Origin: Fusarium oxysporum f. sp. lycopersici 4287
Taxonomy: Eukaryota; Ascomycota; Sordariomycetes; Hypocreales; Nectriaceae
Direction: 5' to 3'
Length of the DNA: 64,000 nt
NCBI RefSeq assembly: GCF_000149955.1
Contig: NC_030994.1
Span: forward strand, 1,404,151 to 1,468,150
Position numbers and translations under genes: made by a program
Part shown: piece by piece, positions 22,585 through 34,349 of the stretch
How the letters are laid out: the number at the start of each line of letters is the position of its first letter
Numbering within the stretch: the first letter of the stretch is position 1
Notes under the pieces: model-generated
Databases searched by the model: none
What the model saw: only the letters and a program-made list of their open reading frames with translations
Told to the model about the DNA's origin: nothing

Positions 22585-23899
22585 TGTGACGGTGGTGCTG
22601 TTTACTCCTGTTCTTCGCAAGGTTTATAGGAAATGCTGGGATTGATTAAACAACGTCGACGACGCGGTGTTTACGTGTGTCGTCGTGGTCGCGAGATAGG
22701 TGGGTGAATGGGTACAGTCTAGAGCCGTCGACGTTAGTGACTAACAACGCTCGAAGTCGTGGCTCTAACGAAAGACAATCTGGTCGAGGGCAGAAGAATC
22801 CCGACTTGTCAAGGTATAGAGAAGAGAAAAGAGATGAGATGGAAAAAGCAGACGAAAGCGAAGGCGAAGGCGATGTAAGGTTGAGGTAAGGTAAAAAGGT
22901 GGAGTGAAGGAAGAGAAAAGGAGATGCAGAAGCAGCTTTTGGCGTAGCGCAGTAACTGGGGACCGGGACCGGGACTGACTGGGACTAAGGTGCGCTACGA
23001 CTGGGGGAGAAGAGAGGCTGCAATTTGGGGCACGACACACGAGTCGTGCCAGCAAAGGTCAAAAAGGCCCAGCCCAGGGCGGAATCTCTCGCGCCTCCTC
23101 CCCTGGGCCAGGGGGTGAGGGGCCCCTAAAGGTTGGAGCTTTTTAGGTAGCCCGGGGGGTGGAGAACAGGGGGTGTATCGTGGTACCTCATATGCTGTTC
23201 TGGGATTGAGGTGATGAAGTGAGGAACAGAAAGAAATGAACAGGCGCAATCGCGTGGAGAACTGGGATGTGGTAACTAACCTTCTGAATTGACCTCACAA
23301 ATATCGTTGAGACAGTCAGTAACAAACTTCGATTGTGATGACCCGGTACGGCGGCGAAATGTCCTCTTCTTTACTGGTGATGATACGTCGATGCTAGAGG
23401 GCGAAAGGCAAAGAAGCTGGAGAGGCAAAAGCGGCTGGCGGGTATGCGGAAGAAATGGGATGTGACAGGACAGGATAAGCGGGTGGGAATGAAGATGAGA
23501 ATGGATCGAACACCCCCAGTAGAGTAAATACAGTAGAGGAAACCCTAAATAAACGGACTGGAAGCCGGAAGGGGCACAAAGCAGTAATCACAGAAGGGCG
23601 GGATTGTGGTTTTAGAAAGGAGAGAGAATGAGTTAACAGATAGCAGAAGCAGAAGCAGAATTAAAGACGGTGGAGGATGGACGCAATTGGGAGAGGGAAA
23701 AAAGGATGCGGCCGGGGACACCGTCAATGAAAGTGTACCGGCTGCTGATTGGACAGAAGATAGAAAGAGGCGTGCCTTGAGCTCTTGGAGCCAGCCAGAT
23801 GGGAACTGGTCTGGCACTGGAAGCCAAAGAAGAGAAAAAGAAAATGAGATGAGATGAGCCATCCCAGTCAGGTACCGCTTGTTTTGCAGAAAACCCCAG

Positions 23900-23926
23900 T
23901 GTTTACCCGGTACCTTTCTGGTAAAC
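23900..23926. promoter_or_regulatory. Inverted GTTTACC/GGTAAAC pair
   Basis: GTTTACC (23901-23907) and GGTAAAC (23920-23926) are perfect inverted copies 12 bp apart; with the preceding T the first reads TGTTTAC, a forkhead core. The pair lies about 1.3 kb upstream of the G-alpha start. Function is unknown. Confidence 0.3.
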
Positions 23927-25484
23927 CTTACCTACTAGAGTTGGTTAGCAGGGTCCTCTGCTACCGCTTTAGCCCCCGACACTTTCATTTGCATTAGGAC
24001 CCATGGATCTCGTTTATTACCCGGGTCATGTACAGATTTGGTGAGTGGAAGATGGTTTCTAAGTCTGCCCGCTATCACGAGCGGCTGAATCAGCAGAGAT
24101 ACTTTGCAGGAAAACTAGAATTCCTCATACAACACTATACCTCAGTAAATATCTTTTCACTCAAAGTTGGATAGTAATTGCTGTTGAAGCAAATCGTACG
24201 GTACTCAAATTGTACCTGAACTAAGGGTCAGGGAACTCTGGACCCTGGTAGCCATCCAATACTTACAGCAACATCCTGGAGGTTATCAAAGCGGACTCCA
24301 GGGGACAGACCCTCTCTGTATACACTCCATTTCATCACCATCAGTGCACTTTCAGGGAGATTGGAGAGCATCAAAAGCACGCCAGGTCGCTGACAAGGCC
24401 AGGCCTGGCTGGCTACTTGACACGATCGCCTACCTCGGTATTCTCACCAGAGTGAAAGTCCTGCGGTCTCCAATTCCTGGGGTCACCTTACAAAGACACA
24501 CAAATCACTGCTTGCATCCATCCAAGTATACAGTGTGTAAATTCCTCAGCGCAGCCTTGAGCTCGGAGCCTCCCCCACTTCAGTATCGCTTGAGAGATCC
24601 AGCTTCTACTGGACATCCCCATGCCATAAGTGGTCGATCCATTGGTTGCCCAGCAAAGCTCCCACTGGTTCTGGCTCGTGGCGGGGACCAAAGCCATGCA
24701 CTTAAATGCATAGTGACGATCATCGCATCTGCTGTGACAGTGCTGCATGGCGGGCGACAGGAAGAAATTTATCAGCACCTGCAAAGAGCCGGTTCCTCAA
24801 ACGAGCGAACCTTTTCCCGGAACCAATTCAAAGCCAGACCAGGACCACGGTGAGGTGGAGTAATGGTGCCATCTACTTGGCTGTGGGTATCCCTGGGAGA
24901 TGGGCATGGCATGGCATGGTTTCTAAGTTGGAGCGAACGGGCAGGCATTGACAAGCCCGTCTCATCAGCTAATGAAGCGACGTCTTAACTCTCGCAAAGG
25001 GACAAGCACCCGCTAGCCACTATCTAAATTAAAGATACCTGCTCTTATTCCAGTCGTTCGTTACATCGCCATGCTCTATGGCCGGTTGCAGAACAACTTG
25101 ATTAGCTTTGGAAGCCAGTGGAGCTTTGTCGTTCGTCCCAATCGATTCAGACAAGACCTGGCCTTCTGGGGTATAGCGCCTTGTCCGGCGGCGGGATGAT
25201 CATGAAAGCCAAAGTGCAGACGATCAAATGAATCAGGAAGGGTATCAGTGGGAGACTATGAATAGTGGCAGAAGCTTGGTGCGACACTGATGACGATGCC
25301 AATGTTTTTATGGTTCGAAAAGCCAATCGGACACGCCCGAGAAATCACTTTTTGACGGTTCGTTCCAGAAGATATCAATAGTAAGTTATCAGTCATATAT
25401 CGCAATTGAAGTGTTGAAAGAACGGTACCGCAAGCGAACATGGCTGTTTCTGGCATGAGGAGTTAACTTCAGCAGCCATACATA

Positions 25485-25501
25485 CTCCGTACTGTACGGA
25501 G
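25485..25501. repeat. Perfect inverted repeat CTCCGTAC-T-GTACGGAG
   Basis: Two perfect 8-bp arms flank a single T, in a region without genes. It could form a hairpin or be a dimeric binding site. Confidence 0.5.
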
Positions 25502-26693
25502 AATCAACCGATCTGCGGGCAACGAAACATGCACAAATAGGGGCCATCCTTATGAACTGTGGAGTTGTTACAGCCCTTCGATGCACGGCACGACGGCTAA
25601 TAAGGCTGGCTGGTAGGCTTGAGAGAGATGACTAACTGCATGATACTGATGAAGCTCTGTTCTGTAGTTGAAACACCCTTCATACAGAACTGGGACCCAG
25701 TCTCGATGTTTGTTGTTTGAGCTTGATAAAGCCGTAGAGCCGTAGAGTTGCAGTCTTGATCATTTCGGCTCGGATCCGAGTTTCATTCAACCTGCAGTGC
25801 CCATCACAGACCAGGGAACTTCATCCGAAACGTCAGGTCAGGTCAGGTTCTCAAATCCTTTGAGGTGTGCTATAAGTGCCCTGAGCTTAATGCGACGTTA
25901 AAACGGCGAATATTCGTCTGTGGCCGTGTTCAGGAGTTACTTCAGTATCTTGTGTGATGTGATGTTGCGATTGGCCAACAGTTGCCGTTACAGCTTACGG
26001 GTTGACGCAAGAGTTAAAGTGCTGTGGCTCCATGTCACGATGGTACCTTGCATCATGATCCATTTGTTTTCGTTTTCAAAGCATCTGCAGGTATCGTCAA
26101 CAAACACACTCAAAGTTAATTACAGTGGAAGTTTCAGGCTTGGCTATCACTTCTCACTTATGTACTGTTATGGTATCTATTAAACAATACTTCACATGCC
26201 ATCATCATCACCATTATCAACAACACCAACTTATCTTTCCGCTCCTCAGCACGAGACAACATCGGCTCATTGCATCGAGGCGCGTATGTCCCGCCTCCCG
26301 CAGTCAGTCGGCATTATCTTGGTATTATCGTCCACCTTCAATAGTGCCGTGTCCTACTGTATCCATCTTCTCCGCATTGTTGCTCCTTTTGTGCCCTCAA
26401 CTCCGGCTACTCAACGTTTCAGCCGTTTGAAGCATCTTCACTGAGCATTGTCACTATCGCTCCACATAGGCCACTGAATGTCAAATGATACTGCTAGTCT
26501 GCCAAGCTCCTTGTCTCCTGACCAGGGTCTTCCTAGTTGATGGGTCGTTGCAGACGCTACCAAAGGGGGATCGCCCGAGAAGCGCCAGGGTCCTTCAATC
26601 ACTAGCAGCGCTTTTCAGCACAGAAGCCATCTAGAAGAGGAACCTCCATAATTCTCTTCTGTGATGCCCGTGCTGTCATCCCTGTTTCATTGC

Positions 26694-26719
26694 TTTTTTT
26701 TTTTTTTCTTTCTTTTTTT
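26694..26719 (+). repeat. T-rich tract
   Basis: Nearly pure thymidine run interrupted by a few C residues. Low complexity only. Confidence 0.7.
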
Positions 26720-28597
26720 CCACATCGGAGCGCTTTCGATCACGAACTGCAGTCTTGATCAAGACTCTCCGGTCTGGGCTATCGAGCTACGTATTCGATC
26801 TGTGCAAGCTCATTTAGTATAAACCATGGCCTTTAGCATACTGCTATTATGAACCTATGTAATATCCATACTGTAACTGTATAATTCGGGAACGGCTTGT
26901 GCGGCTGGCAGCAGGAACATGCTACACTAGCACCGTACTACGCACTTTATTTGCGACACAGCTTGCATCTTGCGTCCTTGGGTCTCATCGGAGTTAACAA
27001 TCTTTATCCTCTCAACGGTCGAAGCGCATCGTGTCTATTAAACACTCAAAATCATGGTTCTGTCATCAGATCTACAGCTAGTGAGAGGAAGTGCCAGCTT
27101 CTGGGTGTCGCTGCGACATTCTCGTCGATCATCAAGGAGCCGCGTGAGGCAGGGGAGTTTGGCATGACGGTCCGTCCGGTATCGATAGTATCAAACGACC
27201 AAAGACACTCAGACCTTTTGTTGTTCGCGTCTTCCTTGACTGACACTGACAGTTTGGCTATCATGATCGACAAAGTCCGAGCGAACAATCTGGGAATAGT
27301 TACAAAGTCCGTTTCTGGTGTCTCCTGCCCGGTTAAGCATTCCCGTATTACACTGTCCCCCAAGCCCCCTTTGAAGAGGCTTGTAAGTAATATCGTCGCG
27401 ACTGACTCAAGTGTAGCGGACTTAGTGAGAGAACTACTAGTCTTTATGGAGTAGAAGGAGCCGTAATCCAATCAACGCCATACATCTTCCCAGGGGAATG
27501 GACGCCGCGAGCTGAGGATCCTCAAGAGCCTCGGCCACACCCTCAACGGTAATTGGCCCTTTTCAGTAATTGGCAGTTTGGTTTAGTGGACGTCGTGCCC
27601 AAAGGCGATTCCGTGTTGGCCCACACGTTTCTGTGGTGGTTGGCTGGCGATGTCTCCATGTTGGTGATCAGACCTCTTCAAGTCCCTGGGATTTCTGATC
27701 ACCTGGGCTCCAGAATCAAGATGTTTGTCAATATTTGGTAGAAAGCGTTATCCGGATTTCACCGGCTAAAGTTTAATGTCTGCCCACTTGCTTTTTTGGA
27801 ATTGTTTCAAGATTGTTCGTTCTTGGGGAGTGATCGGTCCATTAAATCTATTCGCTAAGATCCAAGTCTCAGATCTTCAACCTCACATTAATAATTGGTT
27901 ATCCTTGCTCTGAGCTTCCAAGTTCCAGGAACTTGGTGCTGGGAGCACAGCACACGAAAGATATGATGATCATCATCTACGATACACGGGCGCTCGACTG
28001 CGTCCGTTCTGATCGATGTTGTCACAACTTTCCACGGCCATGCGGAAATCGCTGGCTGGAAATACTGTGTATCGAACTGAAGACCACCCATCCTTGCTAG
28101 CTGAAGAAGCTCTCGGACCCCAAATTTCGCGTGGGCTCTTGATGAAATAAAGCAATTTAAACAGCACCGGGACCACTCAAACCTTCAAGCTCCAGCACGA
28201 TATTCATTTAGCGAAGTGGAGTTTATCAAGTTTCTAGACGGGACCATTTTCTCAAACAGGGTGGCCACATGGCAGGCTTGTTCCGCTTTTGGTCTACTAC
28301 TGATGCTCATGATATGCAAATCATCTCCAGTACAACCTCTGAATGGCATCATCACCTGGTAACCAACCGAGGCTGGGAACAAAATTACAGATGCTTCTCT
28401 TTTCGATTCGATGTAACATATGATCTTTGATTGCTAGCTTTAGTATCTTGGACTGATTTTCAGGGTTGCACGCTCAGCACATTCACACAAAGGCAGTGGC
28501 TACCTACTCAACACAGACACTCTCACAACAAGAGTTGCGATGCTCTGCAACAACCCACTTGCTCATGTTTCTCAATCCTCACTTACTACCGGTTGAG

Positions 28598-28617
28598 CTC
28601 TCTCTCTCTCTCTCTCT
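28598..28617 (+). repeat. (CT)n dinucleotide repeat
   Basis: Ten uninterrupted CT units, a simple microsatellite inside the gene-free region. Confidence 0.9.
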
Positions 28618-30023
28618 ACAGGACAGTGAGGCCTGTACCAACAAGAACGGTTGAGGCAGTTGAGTTATCCATGATATGGCAAGTAGAACTTATTAGAGTC
28701 AGACAAAGATGAGGCGACGACCACCCGAGCAAGCCACAACACCACTTTCGAGGCAATTTCGAGCAAAGCTCTGTATAGGTACTTCCACGATGCGCTGATG
28801 TTACCCTTTCGTCGGTTTTTGGGCCATTTGATGATCGATGGCATGCGAGTCAACATGATTCTGTCCGAGGTTGAGGTCAGTTCAGCGATACAACTCTCAA
28901 CCAGATACCTGATAGAGGGCAGTGCCGAGCCAATGTAACTCTGTCAGACATTGAACTTGGCTTGAATATTCGTACAGCCATCGGGAATGGCAATCTTCAA
29001 GATCGAAAAGTCTGTTTCCAGGCCAAAGCTTCTCAGCCTAACCAGAGACACTGATTGAGAATGGAGGCGTATAAACCAAACCCCGTAACAGGAAATCAAT
29101 TATTAGCGGGCTGCCGCTATCACTTATAGGCTCCCCAAAACCCTCTGCAAGTTGTTTTTAAAGTTTGGTCTTGTCAAAAACACCTTCCAATTGCTTTGTT
29201 CCGTTGCCTCGACTTGACGTCGAGTGGCTGAAACTTTGTATAGAAATTTGTCGGCAGAGTTGAGCCTTTGCATACTTTGCAACAAATATTCGTTCATTAC
29301 TATGAGGTACCCGCTTGGTGTAGATATTGCTATAATCGCTGTTGAGATCTGTATAAATAATAGACGCTTGTGATGAAGAAGAGAAGATATCATAGTAGAG
29401 AGTATTCTATCCCTCTGGTGTATGAGGAGTCTAGAGCCCATACGATTAGCTGATGGTTTGAAAACTTGGTACTGGAAGCAATTGCCCGGCCATTACATCA
29501 AGGCTCATATTCAGGTGGTGATTGAAGTCTCTTTGAAAGACAAGTATGAATTATTCACCCTTCAGAAATTCGGAGCTAAAATCATATCTCCTTACTCCGT
29601 GCAGTTGTTCAACGTTGCAGTGGCAAAGCTGTTCTGAAACCTCGGGTGGCTGGATCAATAGATTCATGAGATAGTAGTAGCCCCAAGGTCTAGATCTCTA
29701 TCGCCATTAAACAAGCTCTTCTCGGCCCGGGAGTGCTCTGAAGAGGCCTCGCGTCTATGGAGATGGCAAAGTATAAGGAAGTGGCAGGAAAATCGTTGAT
29801 AGGTGCCGTATATGGACGAATAGCTATACCCGTCTTGGCACCATATCACTGTAGCTTGGCGGCGCCACTAATTGACAACACTTGCAGATCGCCAGCTCAA
29901 CACCAGAGCCCAAGCTTCAACTTCTCACCGACAGAGCCCAGAACAACGGGAACGGCGAAAAAAGTCCTTGCCTTGGGCAGAAAGAACGGCAACGGTTGGA
30001 ATTGGACTATTCAGACTTAAAAA

Positions 30024-30979
30024 ATGTCTATTCCTATGCATCGACTGGGCGGTCGCGGTACGTCATCACAAAGAAGATGGAAGTTGTTGTTTGCGCCGGA
30101 ATCGGCAACGCGAGAATTCGAAGTGCGGCGCTTTGATAATGAGACGTCAAACACTGACAGTTCGATCTGGTTAGCCTTTTGCTCCCGACGATGACGATNN
30201 NNNNNNNNNNNNNNNNNNNNNNNNNNNNNNNNNNNNNNNNNNNNNNNNNNNNNNNNNNNNNNNNNNNNNNNNNNNNNNNNNNNNNNNNNNNNNNNNNNNN
30301 NNNNNNNNNNNNNNNNNNNNNNNNNNNNNNNNNNNNNNNNNNNNNNNNNNNNNNNNNNNNNNNNNNNNNNNNNNNNNNNNNNNNNNNNNNNNNNNNNNNN
30401 NNNNNNNNNNNNNNNNNNNNNNNNNNNNNNNNNNNNNNNNNNNNNNNNNNNNNNNNNNNNNNNNNNNNNGCACATGCTGCACGTATGGATGATTACAACC
30501 AGCAAGCAGCCGATTTCATCTTCCGTGAGAACAACGCCTCTGCTCGCGTAGAGGCGGACTCGGTCGATCTTCATGGTCTATACGTCGAGGAGGCTGAGAG
30601 AATTCTTGAGGAGCGCATTCGTGCAGACCAGCGCAATGGACAGACACATCTCTATGCCATCGTCGGCAAGGGACACCACTCAGCTGGTGGTGTCCAGAAG
30701 CTCAAGCCTAAGGTCGAGGAGCTGTGCCAAGAACTTGGTCTCCGGTACGAGACCGATGAAGACAACACTGGGCGAATTATCATCAACCTCCAGGGCGGAG
30801 ATCCTGTCCCTCCCTCGCACTCTGGTGGTTACGGTGGTCACCATGGTGGGCAGCAGCATCACCAACCTCAGCATCATCAGCCTCAGCACCATCAGCAGGA
30901 ACAGCAGAACGACGACGTCAGACAGGTGCTGCCTTGGATTCTGAAGAAGTTGGAGAAGGCCTGTTGTGTGGTCATGTAA
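30024..30979 (+). CDS. Smr-domain protein with DUF1771 and CaaX end (gapped)
   Basis: Exon 1 is read as 30024-30057 (MSIPMHRLGGRG), followed by a GTACGT donor. The acceptor and the next part of the gene fall in or beside the N gap at 30199-30469. From 30470 the frame is open to 30979. The visible chain starts with the end of a DUF1771 helix (HAARMDDYNQQAADFIFREN). It continues into an Smr domain with VDLHGLYVEEA, the GKGHHSAGG loop and a final NTGRIIINL strand. Smr domains are small nuclease or RNA-binding folds; fungal DUF1771-Smr proteins are cytosolic and linked to mRNA surveillance. A His/Gln/Pro repeat (HHQPQ copies) follows. The last residues, KKLEKACCVVM, carry a C-terminal CaaX box (CVVM), predicting prenylation, with a neighbouring cysteine for palmitoylation. 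Confidence 0.85.
30199..30469. other. Assembly gap (271 N)
   Basis: A run of undetermined bases interrupts the Smr-domain gene. The missing part should hold the intron acceptor and most of DUF1771. Confidence 0.99.
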
Positions 30980-31357
30980 ACCTTGGATATACTCTTCTGA
31001 GTTGCCATTCGTGGAAAGCTTCTTTGGACTGCTTCTTTAACGCATTTATACCCTGATCGTGTGGGGTTGGAGAGATTGTGGCCTTCTGAAATCCTTGTTT
31101 GTGATTACTTTATCTTGTCAAGCATTCTGGAAAGGCTAGGTGATTTAGATGAAAGACATGTGGAACGTTCACGTTAAGAATTGAATTGATGGAGATATGT
31201 ATCAAGTCTTTATTTGCTCGCTAGACATAGGAAAGCTGTATTGTATGTAGATCAAGGCTCCTCTATACCCAAATGTATCTGTGAAATCGAACGCTTTAAC
31301 ATTTTGTTACAATATATTCAAAAGTCTTCTCCACCACTTTTCTTAGACATCCCTTGC

Positions 31358-32146
31358 TTATGCTTCGGTCGAGTCCTTGATGTTAATCATCTCCTGGCTC
31401 TCTGTGGGCTTAGGAGCCTTACAGAGAGTGAATCCAACGGCCTCGCAGATGATCGCGACCATCATCTCCATAATTATACCAGCACCGAGATACATCCAAA
31501 CATCCTGCTTGTGGCCGCCGAGGATGAGGGCGCAGGTGTAGGCAAGTCGGACAACGACAAAGGGCAGAGAAGCACCAACGGCGATAAGAAGTCGATGCTC
31601 ACCATCAGCAATGTAGGACTGGCTACGGAGAGCAAGGAAGAACTGGCCCAAAACCAAGACAAGTACAAGAATCATGAGGATGACACCAATCTTGCACTCG
31701 GAGTTGTACTTGACGCTGGGAGAGGAGCCGTTGAGTTCGTAGTCCGAGTTGGCACCGCCAACTGAGATAATGATAATGGCAGCAAGCATCAGAAGTTGGA
31801 TCGCACGCTGATAGATCGGTAGAACGCCGCGGCCGCCCTGTCGCTTGATAGAATCGAAGCAACGACTAAGCAGGCCGAGAAGGATAAGGATTAAGGGGCC
31901 GAGGCCGAGACCGTTCAGTGTAAGCCAGCCAACGTAGAGGCTTGTGTTACTTGGGTCGTTGATAGTTGCGAGGAGCATAGAAGAGCCGATTAGACGGGCA
32001 AGTGATAGAATGCAGATGTAGAGCCAGCCAGCAGTGCGTCCAAAGCCATGAGTCTTGCAGAGAAAGAGGGCTCCGATGAGGATGAAGGTATAGATGACAA
32101 TCTCAGCGATGGCAATGTCATCGTGAGCGTCCATAGGTCGAGCCAT
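31358..32146 (-). CDS. Seven-helix integral membrane protein (DUF7702-like)
   Basis: One exon of 262 residues. Seven hydrophobic segments are visible, at about 12-32, 40-60, 72-93, 115-135, 155-175, 187-210 and 220-240, joined by short loops. There is no cleavable signal peptide, and the C-terminal ~20 residues are polar. The pattern, including an early glycine-rich GFGRTAGW loop and a Cys-containing loop after helix four, resembles the fungal DUF7702 family, for which no function is established. The topology looks receptor-like, but nothing in the sequence shows ligand or G-protein coupling. The stop is 378 bp from that of the convergent Smr gene. The start is the first ATG; a second ATG four codons later is possible. 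Confidence 0.75.
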   Translation of the reverse strand: MARPMDAHDDIAIAEIVIYTFILIGALFLCKTHGFGRTAGWLYICILSLARLIGSSMLLATINDPSNTSLYVGWLTLNGLGLGPLILILLGLLSRCFDSIKRQGGRGVLPIYQRAIQLLMLAAIIIISVGGANSDYELNGSSPSVKYNSECKIGVILMILVLVLVLGQFFLALRSQSYIADGEHRLLIAVGASLPFVVVRLAYTCALILGGHKQDVWMYLGAGIIMEMMVAIICEAVGFTLCKAPKPTESQEMINIKDSTEA

Positions 32147-33279
32147 TGTAGTTGAATTTGTTGTGGTAAGTATGTGAACAAAAAGTCAGTTGAGTTTCAA
32201 GATGGTCCTTGGAGAATAGTTGACTTGTAAATGAATTGATGGTAGGGGGAGAGTATGAAGTGAAGAAGTGATGATTGTATTGTTGTTGTGATTTATTGAA
32301 TATTTTTCCCAACTCGAGAGATACAGGCATACTTATACATGTCACTGTCGACTCGCATTCCCAAACTTGAATATAGGAGATGCTGTATAGTCGGCACAAC
32401 GGCAACATCATAGCCTCAGTTTATCCCCACTGAATATTGACAGCTCGAGACACTTGCCCAAACGAGACAACGTCCTTTACCAGATATGCATGAGAAACAG
32501 AGACTTAACCATAAACCTTGCCGCCGTGTGGCATCAGGAGCTATGGCCCGGCGTCATTCCCGAGATACAGGGTCGCATGCAAAATGAGAATGCGATATCC
32601 CACGAAGGCTGAGTTCGTTCATCGAATCGTATGCCCAATTTGGTTTAGCTCGAGATCCGCTCAAATGGGATTGCAGGGCTCTGGTTTGTGGCTGTAACGA
32701 ACCTTACCTTGTAGGGCTGTCTATTCGAGTGCCGTGATCCGTGTGAACGACCAAAGCGAGAGCGAATATGTTAGTCAGTGACACTTCTTCTGCATGTAAG
32801 ATCGTGGCTTGTGCCTGTAAGGTGAAGTTCTTTGTTGAAGGGAATTTTGAATTCCCTCTTCGGGAAGTTCTTGAAATTGCAAGTATCGACATCTGCCTAA
32901 GATACCTTCGTTACTTCGGCTTTGCCGCCTCGAATTACTCTCCTGCTGAAGAGAGTAATATGAAACAGAAGCTCTTTGAAGTGCCGGTGTTTAGCTGATA
33001 ACGAATTACATTATACGAGGCCGTGGTTTGACTCACTCAAGCTTTGTTCTGTTGATCAATCAAGGGTCTTACAGGCACTAAGCTACAGTAACCCCACACA
33101 AAGTGAACCCTCCAAATGACGTCGAGCCTTTCTAAAATTCTCCAATCGACAACATCCTCCGCTGACGAGACCTCCATACCAACTTCGACAGCGCCGAAAG
33201 AGGCCTCATATCCACATACTACTACTTTCAAGTGTAGTTGTCGATCTAGGAAGTTTGAATGACTTCCTCTCACCAGACG
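32147..33279. other. Divergent intergenic region upstream of kti12
   Basis: This 1.1-kb region holds the promoters of the membrane protein and of kti12. It contains an ATG-started 48-codon upstream frame (33116-33262) close to the kti12 start. No other gene seen. Confidence 0.5.
33116..33262 (+). other. Upstream ORF of kti12, 48 codons
   Basis: An ATG frame of 48 residues ends with TGA 17 bases before the kti12 start codon. If it lies in the transcript leader it would be a uORF that limits kti12 translation. Whether it is transcribed cannot be seen. Confidence 0.35.
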
Positions 33280-34349
33280 ATGCCTGTATGTCCCCCACTT
33301 TGTGACAACTTACACGACCCCTCAGCTAAGTCATCGCCCAGCTCATCATTGTCTCTGGACTACCTACCTCAGGCAAGTCGACACGATCACAACAACTTTA
33401 CGATTACCTCTCCAAGCGTATCGCTGATTCGAAATATCGCCTACACCTCATCTCTGACGAATCCCTTTCTATCTCCCGTTCCGTTTACGATCTTTCGAGT
33501 CTCCCCGCACATACCAGGTCCGCGAACGCCTCAGAGAAGGATGCTCGCGCTACAATCTATGGCGCCGTGAAGCGCGTACTTAGCGACAAGGACATTGTGA
33601 TCCTTGATGGCTTAAATTACATCAAGGGTTGGCGATACCAACTACACTGCGAATCTAAGGCTGTGCGCACACCGAGCTGTATACTCCAGATTGGATGTTC
33701 AGTGGATAAGGCACGTGAGGTTAATGAGGCCAGATTAAAGAAGAGAGAGGCCGAGGCATCCAAGACAGCGGATAAAGAAGAGGCAACGCCTTCAGCTACA
33801 ACTTCCTGCGATACGATCGTGGACTCTACAGAGCCATACGAGCCCGGCAATTGGGACAACTTAGTCTTTCGATACGAAGAACCCAATCCCATGACCAGGT
33901 GGGACAGTCCTCTCTTCACGCTTATCTGGGAGGATGATGAGGCCCAAACCAACAAGGTCTTCTCCGACCTCTGGGACGCAATCGCCGGCGAAGCCCGCAA
34001 GGTTGTGCGCCCGAATCAAGCAACAATACAGCGCGGCCGCGAGGAAAGTGGTGACTACTTGTATCTCCTGGATCGCGAGACATCGGATGTTGTGAAGCGC
34101 ATAGTCGAAGCACAGCGAGAGGGTGACGACGTTGACGAGGTACGGATACCGTCTGGCTCTGTAGAACTGACGATACATTTACCCGCGGGCAATAAGGTTG
34201 GCCTCCCACAATTACAAAGGTTAAGGAGGGCGTTCATGGGGTTGAATAGAGGTGGTATTGGATTGGAGGCTGTGGGCGATATGAAGTCTTCACGGCTGAG
34301 AGACACCTTTGTGACGTATCTCAATGATTCGTTTGAGAAGGATGAGTAG
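33280..34349 (+). CDS. kti12: Elongator regulator Kti12
   Basis: Two exons (33280-33285 and 33342-34349; 56-nt intron, GTATGT...CCCAG) give 337 residues. Exon 1 codes only for Met-Pro, and exon 2 opens directly with the P-loop: LIIVSGLPTSGKS. HLISDESLSISR then provides the Walker-B-like strand, ILDGLNYIKGWRYQLHC is a highly conserved Kti12 motif, and WDSPLF lies in the mid-region. A variable charged linker (~145-175) separates the ATPase-like part from the C-terminal helical tRNA-binding part. Kti12 binds tRNA and the Elongator complex and supports modification of wobble uridines. The shorter open frame that begins at 33567 lacks the P-loop and is not the real start. A small upstream frame precedes the gene. 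Confidence 0.93.

Larger units (their letters stand above)
22585..30023. other. 7.4-kb gene-free region between G-alpha and Smr genes
   Basis: No reading frame here resembles a known family. Starting at the G-alpha ATG, about 22800-22930 and 23390-23870 are pyrimidine-rich on the minus strand, typical of a fungal promoter and leader. Features noted inside are listed separately: an inverted forkhead-like pair at 23900-23926, a CTCCGTAC inverted repeat at 25485-25501, a T-rich tract near 26700, opposed open frames at 26897-27741 and a CT repeat at 28598-28617. The rest is unannotated. Confidence 0.5.

Noticed and set aside
24344..24853. 169-codon open frame
   Set aside because: No recognisable motif, compositional bias of random sequence, and an opposed frame is open over the same bases.
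31214..31765. 183-codon plus-strand frame opposite the seven-helix protein
   Set aside because: It is antisense to a clear membrane-protein gene and has no features of its own.
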